Below are positions 25,513 to 33,377 of a stretch of DNA of 64,000 nt, one piece after another. The notes below the pieces were generated by a model, which was not told the origin of the DNA, ran no database searches, and saw nothing but the letters and a program-made list of their open reading frames with translations. A program made the position numbers and the translations under genes. Origin of the DNA: DATKHR01 sp036557365 (GTDB lineage Bacteria > Acidobacteriota > Vicinamibacteria > Vicinamibacterales > CAVVIG01); the NCBI GenBank assembly GCA_036557365.1, contig DATBHR010000040.1:1-64000 (forward strand). Direction: 5' to 3'. Position 1 is the first letter of the stretch; each line of letters opens with the position of its first letter.

Positions 25513-28059
25513 TCAGAATCGAACGCGCAGCGAAAACTGAATCCGCCGTGCAGGCTGCGCCGAGATCGACTGATTGAAAAACGGCGAGCTGAGGTTGCCC
25601 ACCGGCGTATTGAAGTTCACGCGATTCGTGAGGTTGAACGCGTCGATGCCGATGGTGGTCGTGCGCTTCGCCTTCGGCTGGCCGACCGGAGAGAACGGGA
25701 ACTCGCGAAACCATCGGAGATCGAGGCTGGCGTAGCCGGGTCCGCGCAGCGTGTTGCGGCCGACGCCGGGCGGACGCGCGTTGGCGGTGCCGGTGTTATA
25801 GAGGTCGAGCCCGGTCGTGAGCGAATACGGTCGACCGCTGTAGGCCTCGTATGAAATGCCGAAGTTCGACCATGGACCTGCAGCGAACGTCCCGAACAGT
25901 TCGAGCACCTGCGTGCGATCGAAATCCGACGGTCCGTACTCGCGCGACAGGTCGTACATGTTCGGTGGCATCCAGTTGACGCCGCTCGTGTCGTTCCGGG
26001 CGCGGCCGATGCTGTATTGGGCCGTGCCGTTGAAGTACTTCGTCGCCTGTCCTCGGAGCGTCGTCTCGAAGTTGATGGAACGAACGGTCCCGGCGGATTC
26101 GATCTGGCGGATGACGCTGTAATCGGGATCCGGACGCGTCAGGTAGTCGGGTGGCGGCGGCGCGTTCACGTCGCGCGAGCGGAACTGGTCGTAGCCGCGC
26201 GATCCGTGCACGTTGAGCGCGAGCGTCGTTCTGGGCCGAAGCTGTCGCTCGACGCCGACACCGTAGTCGAGCAGATACGGAATCGTGACGTTCGGCGCGA
26301 GGCGCACCAGGCTCGCCGGCTGTGCGCCAAGCGTCTCGCCCGGCGGGATCGGATTAGGAAAGCCAGGATCCGTGATCACGTACTTCATCAGGTGCGAGCC
26401 GTCGTATTTCAGGAGGTCCTGGATCGGTCCCGGTCCGGTGCGGTCGTAGAACACGCCGGCGCCGCCGCGGATGACCGTCTTGCCCTGTGCGTCGGCCGAA
26501 TACGCGAACGACGCGCGCGGCGCGAAGTTGTCATCGTCGTGAAAATAATTCTGCCAGTCGTAGCGCAGGCCGAAGTCGAGGGTCAGGTTCGGCCGGACGC
26601 GCAACTCCTCGCGCACGAACACGCCGAGAACCTTCTCCAGGAAGTTCGTGTCGCCGTCTCCACTCTGCAGAACGAATGAGTACGGCCGGCCGAGTGAGTA
26701 CGTGGCGAGGCTCGAGAAGAAGAACGTGCCTCCGGTGTTCGTTCGATCGTTGTAGCCGCGCCAGCTCCAGTCGGGAATGTTGATCCCGAACTTCAGCGTC
26801 TGAGTTCCCTTCGACCACGTCAGGGCATCGACGAGCGTGAAGTGATGCTCGGTCCGGACCGAATCGTTCTGCGCGCCGCCGCCGATGAAACTGTCCTGCA
26901 CGACGATCCGCGGCGCGGGGACGAGACTCGTGCGTGGCTCGTACTCGACGCCAAACAGAAACCGTGTCTCGTGAAAGAGCGACGGCGTGATGACCGTCTG
27001 ATGCGTATAGGTCGCCTCATCTTCGCGGTCAGTATGGTTGTAACCTGACACGGGCAGCGTGATGCCGCCGACACCCTGGTTCGTGTTGCGTTGGAACAGA
27101 TGCGAGAACCGCAGCGAGCCGGTATTGTTCTGATCGAACTGATGCGTCACCGAGCCGGCGATCAACAGATTCCGGAACGGCGTCGGCACGTTGTTCTGCA
27201 CGGCGCCGTCCGGTGTCTGCGCGTACACAATCGACTGGTTGTCCTGCATGTCGTAGAACCCGGAGAGCAGGAAGTTCGTGCTGTGGCCGTCGCCGATTGG
27301 GCCGCCGAGCGTCCCTTCGACGATCCGCCGTTGTTCGGGCGGCTTGACCGTCGCGAACGCGTTTCTCGCCGCGAGCGCCGAGTCGCGGAACCGGACGTTG
27401 AACGTCCCCGTGTACTCCTGCCCGCCAGGCTTCGTGACGATCTCGATGCGTCCGCGCCCGGGCCGCATGAATTCGGGTGAGTACGGATCCTGGTTGATCT
27501 TGATCTGCTGGATCGCCGATGCCGACAGCGAGAGCGTGTTCACCTCGATGCCGTTGACGATGACCGTCACGCCGTTCGTGCCGATGGCGCTCGAGTCCAG
27601 AAACCGGGACATCGCGGTGACGACGTCCTGATCGAGCACCGGCAAGTCGTCGAGCTGATTGGCGTCGACCGTGATCGCGTTCAGATTCGCGTCTGCCGCG
27701 GTGCTGGTCGTCGTCCCGCCCGCGCTGACCGACACTTCCTGCTGAAGGCCTTCAATCGTCAGGACGATTGTCAGCGGCGAAGGCGCCCGCGTCCCGACCC
27801 GAAGGTGCGTCGTCTTCGGCGCGAACCCCGGAAACGTCGTCGTGATGTCGTACTCGCCTGGCGGAACGCGCTCTATGCGGAACCCGCCGCTTCGATCGGT
27901 GGTGGCCGTCTGCGCCGGTGCAAGCGATGCACCGACGGCAATTACGACGTGCGCTCCCGGCAGGACCGCTCCGGTCTGATCCTGGACGACACCCGCCACA
28001 ACGACGCCGCGTGGTGGGGCCTGCGCGAGTACGAGAGCCACGACAAGCGTCGCAAGCAT
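25513..28059 (-). CDS. Oar-like TonB-dependent receptor with carboxypeptidase-regulatory domain
   Basis: 848 residues. A signal peptide (LATLVVALVLAQA) is followed by a carboxypeptidase-regulatory/CarbopepD domain (about 20-105: AGVVQDQTGAVLPGAHVVIA, FRIERVPPGEYDI), a plug domain (about 115-230) and a barrel ending ARRIQFSLRVRF with a terminal F. Oar-like receptors in Acidobacteria probably import peptides, siderophores or glycans; no substrate-specific neighbour is obvious. It stands alone, with a decayed PEP-CTERM gene upstream. Confidence 0.9.
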   Translation of the reverse strand: MLATLVVALVLAQAPPRGVVVAGVVQDQTGAVLPGAHVVIAVGASLAPAQTATTDRSGGFRIERVPPGEYDITTTFPGFAPKTTHLRVGTRAPSPLTIVLTIEGLQQEVSVSAGGTTTSTAADANLNAITVDANQLDDLPVLDQDVVTAMSRFLDSSAIGTNGVTVIVNGIEVNTLSLSASAIQQIKINQDPYSPEFMRPGRGRIEIVTKPGGQEYTGTFNVRFRDSALAARNAFATVKPPEQRRIVEGTLGGPIGDGHSTNFLLSGFYDMQDNQSIVYAQTPDGAVQNNVPTPFRNLLIAGSVTHQFDQNNTGSLRFSHLFQRNTNQGVGGITLPVSGYNHTDREDEATYTHQTVITPSLFHETRFLFGVEYEPRTSLVPAPRIVVQDSFIGGGAQNDSVRTEHHFTLVDALTWSKGTQTLKFGINIPDWSWRGYNDRTNTGGTFFFSSLATYSLGRPYSFVLQSGDGDTNFLEKVLGVFVREELRVRPNLTLDFGLRYDWQNYFHDDDNFAPRASFAYSADAQGKTVIRGGAGVFYDRTGPGPIQDLLKYDGSHLMKYVITDPGFPNPIPPGETLGAQPASLVRLAPNVTIPYLLDYGVGVERQLRPRTTLALNVHGSRGYDQFRSRDVNAPPPPDYLTRPDPDYSVIRQIESAGTVRSINFETTLRGQATKYFNGTAQYSIGRARNDTSGVNWMPPNMYDLSREYGPSDFDRTQVLELFGTFAAGPWSNFGISYEAYSGRPYSLTTGLDLYNTGTANARPPGVGRNTLRGPGYASLDLRWFREFPFSPVGQPKAKRTTTIGIDAFNLTNRVNFNTPVGNLSSPFFNQSISAQPARRIQFSLRVRF

Positions 28060-28149
28060 TCGCCGATTCGCGGCGAATCATATCCGTTCGAACATGACGG
28101 CTCGATGAACGCGACCCTGCCCACGAAGCCCGATGCGCTGACTCCATCC

Positions 28150-28507
28150 GTGTGCTGACGCCGCGCGTGCGAGGGCAGCATTCGTCTGACGAGAATCGCG
28201 TCGATACCAATTCCCACCAGCAGCACGCTGGCCGACTCAGGTGTCGGGCTCGGACCGGAACCAAACGTCCAGGTGACGTTGTTCGCAAAGAACGCGGCAT
28301 TGCGGCACTCTCCACCCGGTTGGCGTCATCGTGGCCGTCCCACTGCCGACGATCGGAAACGAAAAAGCAGGGACGCCGCCGAGGATGGAAGCATCCAGGC
28401 TTGTGAAGCCGATGAGGTGGTCGAAATCTGACGAACGAGCCCAGGCCACTGACTGATCCAGGAGACGGCTAGTGCGAGATGACCTGGAGTCGGGCCCGGG
28501 GCCGCGT
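28150..28507 (-). pseudogene. Decayed PEP-CTERM sorting-domain protein
   Basis: The 543 bp between 28060 and 28602 hold no intact gene. On the minus strand, one frame (28507 to about 28310) reads VAWARSSDFDHLIGFTSLDA ... VGSGTATMTPTGW. Another frame then continues NAAFFANNVTWTFGSG, PSPTPESASVLLVGIG and ILVRRMLPSHARR, a PEP-CTERM-like tail (Pro-rich, hydrophobic helix, basic end). Reading is lost by a frameshift near 28310, and the N-terminus is cut by a TGA near 28510. It is most simply a relic of a surface-sorted protein related in type to the intact one at 39675-40337. Confidence 0.6.
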
Positions 28508-28559
28508 CAACACAACCTTAACTGTCACGATGTAGATATTAATTTACTTAAGTTTATAC

Positions 28560-28587
28560 TTGAATAAATAAATATCATGTATATACT
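28560..28587 (+). promoter_or_regulatory. Sigma-70-like promoter in AT-rich island before the DUF2089 gene
   Basis: TTGAAT (28560-28565), a 16-bp spacer and TATACT (28582-28587) stand 15 bp before the ATG at 28603. They sit in an AT-rich stretch (about 28530-28605) that is strikingly unlike the GC-rich surroundings and contains the near-palindrome ACTTAAGT. The predicted leader is under 15 bases. Confidence 0.55.
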
Positions 28588-28602
28588 CGATTCATATTTC
28601 AC

Positions 28603-28986
28603 ATGGGACGCGATTGGAGCGAGCTCACCAAACTCGTCGGACCGGCCCCCATCGAAATCGAGAGGGTCCGGCTCGTCGACACCGGCGTCGCGATCGAGGG
28701 GCCGTTCACGCTCCCGCCGCTGGCGCAGCTGGCCGCAGATGACCAGGTTTTCGTGGCCGCATTCGTCCGATGCCACGGATCGATCAAGCAGATGGAGCAG
28801 TACTTCGGCGTCAGCTACCCGACGATCAAGAACCGGCTGAATCGGATCGGCAGCCAGCTGTCGTTCGTGGAAATCGAGCAGGGCTCGGAGTCGGCGCCTC
28901 CGATGTCGCGAAGCGAAGTCCTCGATCGGCTCTCGCGCGGCGAGCTGACGGTCGCCCAGGCGCTCGAGCGGCTCAAGGAGAAATGA
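28603..28986 (+). CDS. DUF2089-family protein
   Basis: 127 residues. The central helix-turn-helix-like segment GSIKQMEQYFGVSYPTIKNRL and the C-terminal helix pair SEVLDRLSRGELTVAQALERL define DUF2089, a family of likely transcriptional or envelope-stress modulators seen next to LiaX/YvlB-type proteins. The C-terminal 25 residues resemble the N-terminus of the protein encoded just downstream. The next gene starts 8 bp later. Confidence 0.85.
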   Translation: MGRDWSELTKLVGPAPIEIERVRLVDTGVAIEGPFTLPPLAQLAADDQVFVAAFVRCHGSIKQMEQYFGVSYPTIKNRLNRIGSQLSFVEIEQGSESAPPMSRSEVLDRLSRGELTVAQALERLKEK

Positions 28987-28994
28987 GGCAGGTC

Positions 28995-29399
28995 ATGAGT
29001 GAAGAAACGCGGAAAGTGCTCGAGATGCTGTCGGCGGGGAAGGTCAGCGTGCAGGAAGCGGAGCAGCTGCTTCACGCCGTTGCGGCGCAGGTGACGAACG
29101 CGGACGAGAAGAAGGCGGACCCTCAGTTCTTTCGCATCCTGGTCAACAAACCGGCGCGCGAGGGCAGGAAGGCCGAGAACGTCAACATCCGCGTGCCGAT
29201 GACGGTGGTGCGCGGCGGCCTGCGTCTCGGCTCCCTATTCCCCGGAATGCTGGCCAAGAAAAAGGTGCAGCTCGCCAACGGCAGCGAGCTGGACCTGTCG
29301 AAGGTGACCTACAGCGATCTCGAAGCGATGATCAAGGACATCGGCGAGCTGACCGTGGACGTCGACGGCGACGCGCAGGTGCGGATCCGCTGCGAGTAG
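28995..29399 (+). CDS. SHOCT-like/YvlB N-terminal-domain protein
   Basis: 134 residues. The N-terminal about 30 residues (TRKVLEMLSAGKVSVQEAEQ) are the SHOCT-like helical hairpin also found at the start of YvlB/LiaX proteins; the rest (about 45-134: VNIRVPMTVVRGGLRLGSLF, LDLSKVTYSDLEAMIKDIGE) is a beta-rich domain often annotated with DUF2089 partners. The ATG at 28995 has GAGG 6 bp upstream; the in-frame ATG at 28983 lies inside the preceding gene. The role is unknown, probably envelope stress. Confidence 0.8.
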   Translation: MSEETRKVLEMLSAGKVSVQEAEQLLHAVAAQVTNADEKKADPQFFRILVNKPAREGRKAENVNIRVPMTVVRGGLRLGSLFPGMLAKKKVQLANGSELDLSKVTYSDLEAMIKDIGELTVDVDGDAQVRIRCE

Positions 29400-29424
29400 C
29401 TCGCAGCGGCTTCGAGTCTCAATC

Positions 29425-30057
29425 TCAACGAACGGCGCCGCGCGGCCGCCGCTCTCGAGATCGCGACATCTTGATCGCGAGGGTGATGCGCGGCTCTGCC
29501 GTCAGCTTGGACGGCACGCCGCCCCGGTGCGTGAGTAGCCCATCGAAGATGGCCATCCGACCCGCGGCGGGAGTGATGGCGTAAGCGAGTCGTTTGTCGG
29601 CGCCGTCATAGACGAGCAGTTCGCCGCCCCAGTCATCGCTCCATCGCTCGTTGACGAACGCGACAGCCGTCCACTCGTCGCCGTCCTCATGCGCGAATTG
29701 CACGTCGCCGTACAGATTCAGGTTGACGTATGCGCGCTTGACGTGACCCACGTTTGCGCCGACCGATTGGAGATGCGCAATCGCCGCCGCTGCAAAGAAT
29801 CCCACGACCGGATGCTCCATCAGCGCGTCATCCTCGAACACGTGCCCGAAATGTTTGTAGTCCTTCGTGTCGAGCCGGTCGCTGTCGCGAAAGTGGTACG
29901 GCAGGCTCCGAAAAAATTCGTACAGGCCGCCCACCTCGACGGACGGGACGACGCCATCGAGGATGAACAAATCCCGCCGCTCGGGACCGACTTTCAAGTG
30001 CGCCGCCGCACCCCGCGGTGAAGCGGGAGCGACGGCTGTTCGTGCGATTGTTTTCAT
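29425..30057 (-). CDS. 2-oxoglutarate/Fe(II) dioxygenase, prolyl-4-hydroxylase-like
   Basis: 210 residues. The double-stranded beta-helix iron triad is visible: H123-x-D125 (QFAHEDGDEWT) and H177 (LLTHRGGVPSK), with the oxoglutarate-binding arginine R190 (EPRITLAIKM). GELLVYDGADKRLAYAI fits the prolyl-4-hydroxylase/procollagen-lysine family. It should hydroxylate a small molecule or peptide. It starts 11 bp after a 79-residue gene and ends a three-gene operon opposite the RiPP operon; a link to peptide tailoring is only inferred. Confidence 0.82.
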   Translation of the reverse strand: MKTIARTAVAPASPRGAAAHLKVGPERRDLFILDGVVPSVEVGGLYEFFRSLPYHFRDSDRLDTKDYKHFGHVFEDDALMEHPVVGFFAAAAIAHLQSVGANVGHVKRAYVNLNLYGDVQFAHEDGDEWTAVAFVNERWSDDWGGELLVYDGADKRLAYAITPAAGRMAIFDGLLTHRGGVPSKLTAEPRITLAIKMSRSRERRPRGAVR

Positions 30058-30068
30058 GACGAGCCTCG

Positions 30069-30308
30069 TCAGTCCGGTTTGAACACGTCGGCGATGATGA
30101 CCCGAACCGGGACCCGTACGCTTTTTCGTCCGATCGTCACCGTGGTCGATGACGGAAGCGACGGTTCGGGTTTCTTTTCGAAGTAGGCGAACACCGCGTG
30201 TCCGGAGGAGCGAGGAAGCTTCCGCACATCGACGGCGAACGCACGGTGTTTCTTGAGGGTCGGTGCCAGTCGGCGAGCTGCGAGCCGCGCGTATTTCTCT
30301 GAAGCCAT
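30069..30308 (-). CDS. Small protein resembling the N-domain of the adjacent protease
   Basis: 79 residues, no known domain. Residues 39-52 (VFAYFEKKPEPSLP) and the C-terminal VKPD-like end align by eye with protease residues 62-76 (ALAFYVEKKLPLSQL) and its RLKPD at about 102-106, with similar spacing. It may therefore be a free copy of the protease's N-terminal (propeptide-like) domain, possibly an inhibitor or chaperone; this is inference. It lies 15 bp downstream of the protease gene. Confidence 0.7.
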   Translation of the reverse strand: MASEKYARLAARRLAPTLKKHRAFAVDVRKLPRSSGHAVFAYFEKKPEPSLPSSTTVTIGRKSVRVPVRVIIADVFKPD

Positions 30309-30323
30309 GACACCACACGCGCG

Positions 30324-31301
30324 TCAGGGTTCGTGCGCGACGAGCGTCACGCCCATTTCCTCGAGCACGCGGTCGATCGGTGCTGAGACGCTGCCGCCGT
30401 TCGCGCTCGCGAAGTGGAGTCCCACTGCCTTTTTGGTCTTGGCATCGACGACCAGCGATCCAGAATCGCCGGGTTTCGTGAATCTCGTGACGAGGATCTG
30501 ATCGCCGAACGACACGTTGCCGATGCCGTCGTACGGGAGGCGCAATGGCCGAAATTTCGCGCTGATGACCGTGCCCTGCGTCTTCCCGCTGGTTCGGCCC
30601 ACTTTTTCGACCTTCATGCCCGGTTTGGCCTTGATGGTCGCGCGGATCAGCCCGATGCCCGTGATTTTCGCCATGATGTGGGCAACCTGATCGGCGTCGA
30701 TCTCAGCTATCGCCGTGTCCACGCTGTTGGTACCGCGTGACTTGAGCTTGATGAACTTGCTCAGCTTCGCGATGGTGTCCTTCGTTGCCTTCCCGCCGTC
30801 GTCGTATCCGGGGTAGAGAATCGAATCGCCCTTCTTCGCGAGACCGGCCCTGGCGAGGACGTGACTGTTGCTCAGCACGAAGTACTTCTGGCCGGCCGTG
30901 ACGATGGCGCCGAGCGTCCCCGTGTCCCCGGAGAAGTGCCCTACGCTGTAGCCCGGCTCGATCGGTGCGTGCCTGACGTTTGCGTCCGGTTTGAGGCGGC
31001 CGATCGCCACCACATCCGTGGCGACGGCTTTTCCGGCGCTTTGCACGACTGCGGGTACGGCGTGCGAGCCGCGAAGCTGCGACAGTGGAAGTTTCTTCTC
31101 GACGTAAAAGGCCAGCGCAACGTCGGACAGCGTCTTTTTCTCGGTGACCTTGAACGCGACGCCGATGCCGACGATATTCGGTTGGTTGATGACGTCGCGG
31201 ATCTGCGAGAGTTGCTTTCGATCGCCGAGCGACTCCGGACCGACGCGCGGAGGTATGAAGACGGCGTCCATCAATTCGCCGATTGATCGTTCGGTTGGCA
31301 T
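30324..31301 (-). CDS. Trypsin/chymotrypsin-fold serine protease with N-terminal domain
   Basis: 325 residues. The N-terminal domain (about 40-108) has IVGIGVAFKV, ALAFYVEKK and VATDVVAIGRLKPD, as seen in one bacterial S1-type family. The catalytic triad is H147 (LSNSHV), D195 (SVDTAI) and S280 (KPGDSGSLVV). No signal peptide is evident from the start chosen (ATG at 31301, AGGAG 8 bp upstream). It is divergent from the candidate RiPP operon; a leader-peptidase role is possible but not shown. The small gene downstream may encode a regulator of it. Confidence 0.83.
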   Translation of the reverse strand: MPTERSIGELMDAVFIPPRVGPESLGDRKQLSQIRDVINQPNIVGIGVAFKVTEKKTLSDVALAFYVEKKLPLSQLRGSHAVPAVVQSAGKAVATDVVAIGRLKPDANVRHAPIEPGYSVGHFSGDTGTLGAIVTAGQKYFVLSNSHVLARAGLAKKGDSILYPGYDDGGKATKDTIAKLSKFIKLKSRGTNSVDTAIAEIDADQVAHIMAKITGIGLIRATIKAKPGMKVEKVGRTSGKTQGTVISAKFRPLRLPYDGIGNVSFGDQILVTRFTKPGDSGSLVVDAKTKKAVGLHFASANGGSVSAPIDRVLEEMGVTLVAHEP

Positions 31302-31456
31302 GTAGCAGCTCCTGGCGGCGTCGACAACTCGCGTGCGGCCGCGATGATCCGCGTTCGTTCGAAATGTGTCAAGCAAGGTCGGTCGCGCAGCCGCCGACCG
31401 TCGAAAGTTTTTTCTGAAACCGGTACATTTCCTTTCCCGACGGACCGCGGCTGAGT

Positions 31457-31485
31457 TTGTTTCGCGAAAGATTGGCGAGTAAACT
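31457..31485 (+). promoter_or_regulatory. Candidate promoter of the RiPP operon
   Basis: TTGTTT (31457-31462), a 17-bp spacer and TAAACT (31480-31485) lie 54 bp before the precursor ATG. The match to the sigma-70 consensus is partial (3/6 and 4/6), but the position is right and no better candidate is seen in the 238-bp divergent region. Confidence 0.4.
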
Positions 31486-31539
31486 CCACGCGCTTCAGCC
31501 GATCATCAGAGAGAGTTGTGCTGCTGAGAGGAGACGTGC

Positions 31540-31716
31540 ATGGCCAAAAAAGCTGGTGGTACCGTCCCGGTTGGAAAAGTTCAATCGCTGGTCAAGAAGG
31601 AGATTTCGTCGATTCGTGCCGACGCTGCGCGCCTGTCCGCCTTCCTGAAATCGGTGCAGGCCGGTCCCGAGAGGTTGAGCATCAAGGTCTGCGACTGCTG
31701 CATCAAGATCGAGTAG
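31540..31716 (+). CDS. RiPP precursor peptide, Cys-containing core
   Basis: 58 residues: MAKKAGGTVPVGKVQSLVKK, an amphipathic helical leader (about residues 10-40) rich in K, S, A, L and V, then a short C-terminal core LSIKVCDCCIKIE with C51, C53 and C54. GAGGAG lies 5 bp before the ATG. It is followed by two radical SAM maturases on the same strand. Its size, charged helical leader and C-terminal Cys cluster are typical of radical-SAM-modified RiPP precursors. The core alternates hydrophobic and charged residues and has no aromatic residue, so it does not match the known cyclophane or SCIFF classes. Identity as a precursor is inferred from context. Confidence 0.72.
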   Translation: MAKKAGGTVPVGKVQSLVKKEISSIRADAARLSAFLKSVQAGPERLSIKVCDCCIKIE

Positions 31717-31736
31717 TCACGTTCGCGCGCTAACCG

Positions 31737-31792
31737 GGCCAGCGAGTGTGCTGGTCGGGGAGGCGCTGATCGAACCCGCACAGCCAGCGGGT
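31737..31792 (+). promoter_or_regulatory. Two hairpins between RiPP precursor and first maturase
   Basis: GGCCAGC/GCTGGTC (31737-31743 with 31750-31756, one G-T wobble, loop 6) and ACCCGC/GCGGGT (31774-31779 with 31787-31792, loop 7) lie in the 122-bp gap between precursor and maturase. No T-run follows. They may attenuate or protect the transcript so the precursor is made in excess; this is inference. Confidence 0.4.
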
Positions 31793-31838
31793 GGGTTGAC
31801 GTGGCCTCACGTTGGCCCGCACAGATCGGAGGGCAGTC

Positions 31839-33362
31839 GTGCGCGTCCAGAGCGCCTACAACGTCGTGGTTCCTCTGCCTGCGCAGAACGCTGAGGGCCT
31901 CTACGCCCTGTTCAACACGTTCGCAGGCTCGATCGATCTCATCGATCAATCCATCGTCGACGGCTTGAAATCGCTTCAACAGACGGGCACGCGGCTGCTC
32001 CAGCTACGGACGGCCGCGTCGTACGAGCGAGGCGCCAAGCTGCCGGACGACGTGCTGGAATATCTCGACGCGCGCGGGTACTTGTTCGACTCGCTCGATG
32101 AAGAGCGGATACAAGCCAGGTTCGTTTACGAGGAGATGCTGCGGCTGCACCGTGAGATCGCGGGGCAGCCGCTGGCTATCATTCCCACCTACAACTGCGA
32201 TCTGAAATGCCCGTATTGCTGGCAGCGGGTGTACGACATGGATTCGCCGATCATCACGGAGCGCATGGTCGATCGTGCCTTCGATGCCATCGGAAAACTG
32301 GTCGTGCCGCAGCCGCATCAACCCGTCGAGCTCGCCATCTTCGGCGGCGAGCCGCTGCAGGACATTCCGGAGCTTCGCGAACGCGTCGTTCAAATCTGCG
32401 AGCTCGCTAAGCAGGCGGGATTCAACGTCATGGCGATGTCGAACGGTGTCGGTCTCGCCCAGGCTGCGCCGCATCTGGCCGGCAAGATCGGTCAGATTCA
32501 GGTGACCATCGACGGTCCGCACGAAATCCACCGTAAGCGGCGGCCCTTGCCTAAGGGTGACTCGTTCACCGCCATGGTCGAGGGCGTCGACACGGCGCTC
32601 GCGCACGGAATCCCGATCAAGGTCCGCGTGAACGTCGACATGACGAACCTGCCGCGATTGCCGGAGCTGGCCGACCTGGCCCGCGACCGCGGATGGCTCG
32701 AGACCGGCAAGCTCGACTTTCACGCGGCGCCGGTCAAGAACCACAATCCGTCGAAGCATCTCAACCCCGAGGCGGAGCTCCTCGAAGAGCTCCTGAAACT
32801 CGTGGATCGCGACGAACGCATGAGCGTATTCGATCTGACCGGCTTCGGCGGCATCAAGTATTTCCAGGGCTTCAAGGAATCGGCGATGTTCAGCCTGCAT
32901 CGCTTTTTCAACTGCGAAGCGCAGATCAACTTCTGGCTGTTCGACGTCCACGGCGATATTTACGCCTGCTGGGAGGCCGCCGGCACGCCGGATCTCGCGG
33001 TTGGCCGGTTCGACCCCGACGTGGAAATCTACGAGCGGCGTCTCAACATGTGGCGCGCGCGGACAACCCTGGACATCTCGAGCTGTGGCGGCTGCACGTC
33101 ACAGCCGCACTGCGGCGGGGGCTGTCAGTTTCATGCGCTCGAGCACGGCGGCTCGGTCCTGACCTCGAGCTGCGACTCGCTGATGGAGGGCTACACGCTG
33201 TCCATTCAACGCAACGCCGACTGGTTGATGGAGCGGGCGCGAAAAGGAGACCATGCCGTCGGCCTCGTCACGACTGACGGTGTCATCACTCCGGTAACGC
33301 GTCAATTCGGGTTGATCGAAGAAGCGGCCGCCAGAGGCGGCTTCGACATGCGATGCGCCTGA
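31839..33362 (+). CDS. Radical SAM/SPASM RiPP maturase
   Basis: About 507 residues. After an N-terminal part without obvious domain (1-105), the radical SAM barrel has C120-x3-C124-x2-C127 (NCDLKCPYC) and GGEPLQDIPEL. A SPASM region at about 360-445 carries multiple cysteines, including C416, C419, C425, C429 (CGGCTSQPHCGGGC). SPASM enzymes bind extra Fe-S clusters and often form thioether or C-C/C-N links in peptides. The GTG at 31839 was chosen because GGAGGG lies 5 bp upstream. It is 122 bp after the precursor and 15 bp before the second maturase. Confidence 0.85.
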   Translation: MRVQSAYNVVVPLPAQNAEGLYALFNTFAGSIDLIDQSIVDGLKSLQQTGTRLLQLRTAASYERGAKLPDDVLEYLDARGYLFDSLDEERIQARFVYEEMLRLHREIAGQPLAIIPTYNCDLKCPYCWQRVYDMDSPIITERMVDRAFDAIGKLVVPQPHQPVELAIFGGEPLQDIPELRERVVQICELAKQAGFNVMAMSNGVGLAQAAPHLAGKIGQIQVTIDGPHEIHRKRRPLPKGDSFTAMVEGVDTALAHGIPIKVRVNVDMTNLPRLPELADLARDRGWLETGKLDFHAAPVKNHNPSKHLNPEAELLEELLKLVDRDERMSVFDLTGFGGIKYFQGFKESAMFSLHRFFNCEAQINFWLFDVHGDIYACWEAAGTPDLAVGRFDPDVEIYERRLNMWRARTTLDISSCGGCTSQPHCGGGCQFHALEHGGSVLTSSCDSLMEGYTLSIQRNADWLMERARKGDHAVGLVTTDGVITPVTRQFGLIEEAAARGGFDMRCA

Positions 33363-33377
33363 ATCGGGCGCGACCCG

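Noticed and set aside
30861..31286. 141-codon plus-strand frame opposite the protease
   Set aside because: It is antisense to the His/Asp/Ser-triad protease and has no domain.
31518..31733. 71-codon plus-strand frame overlapping the RiPP precursor in another frame
   Set aside because: It lacks a ribosome-binding site and shows shadow-type Arg/Val-rich composition; the frame starting at 31540 has a strong site and a sensible product.
31737..31792. Hairpins after the precursor as intrinsic terminators
   Set aside because: No T-run follows either stem, and the maturases downstream have no own promoter that I can see; kept only as possible attenuators.
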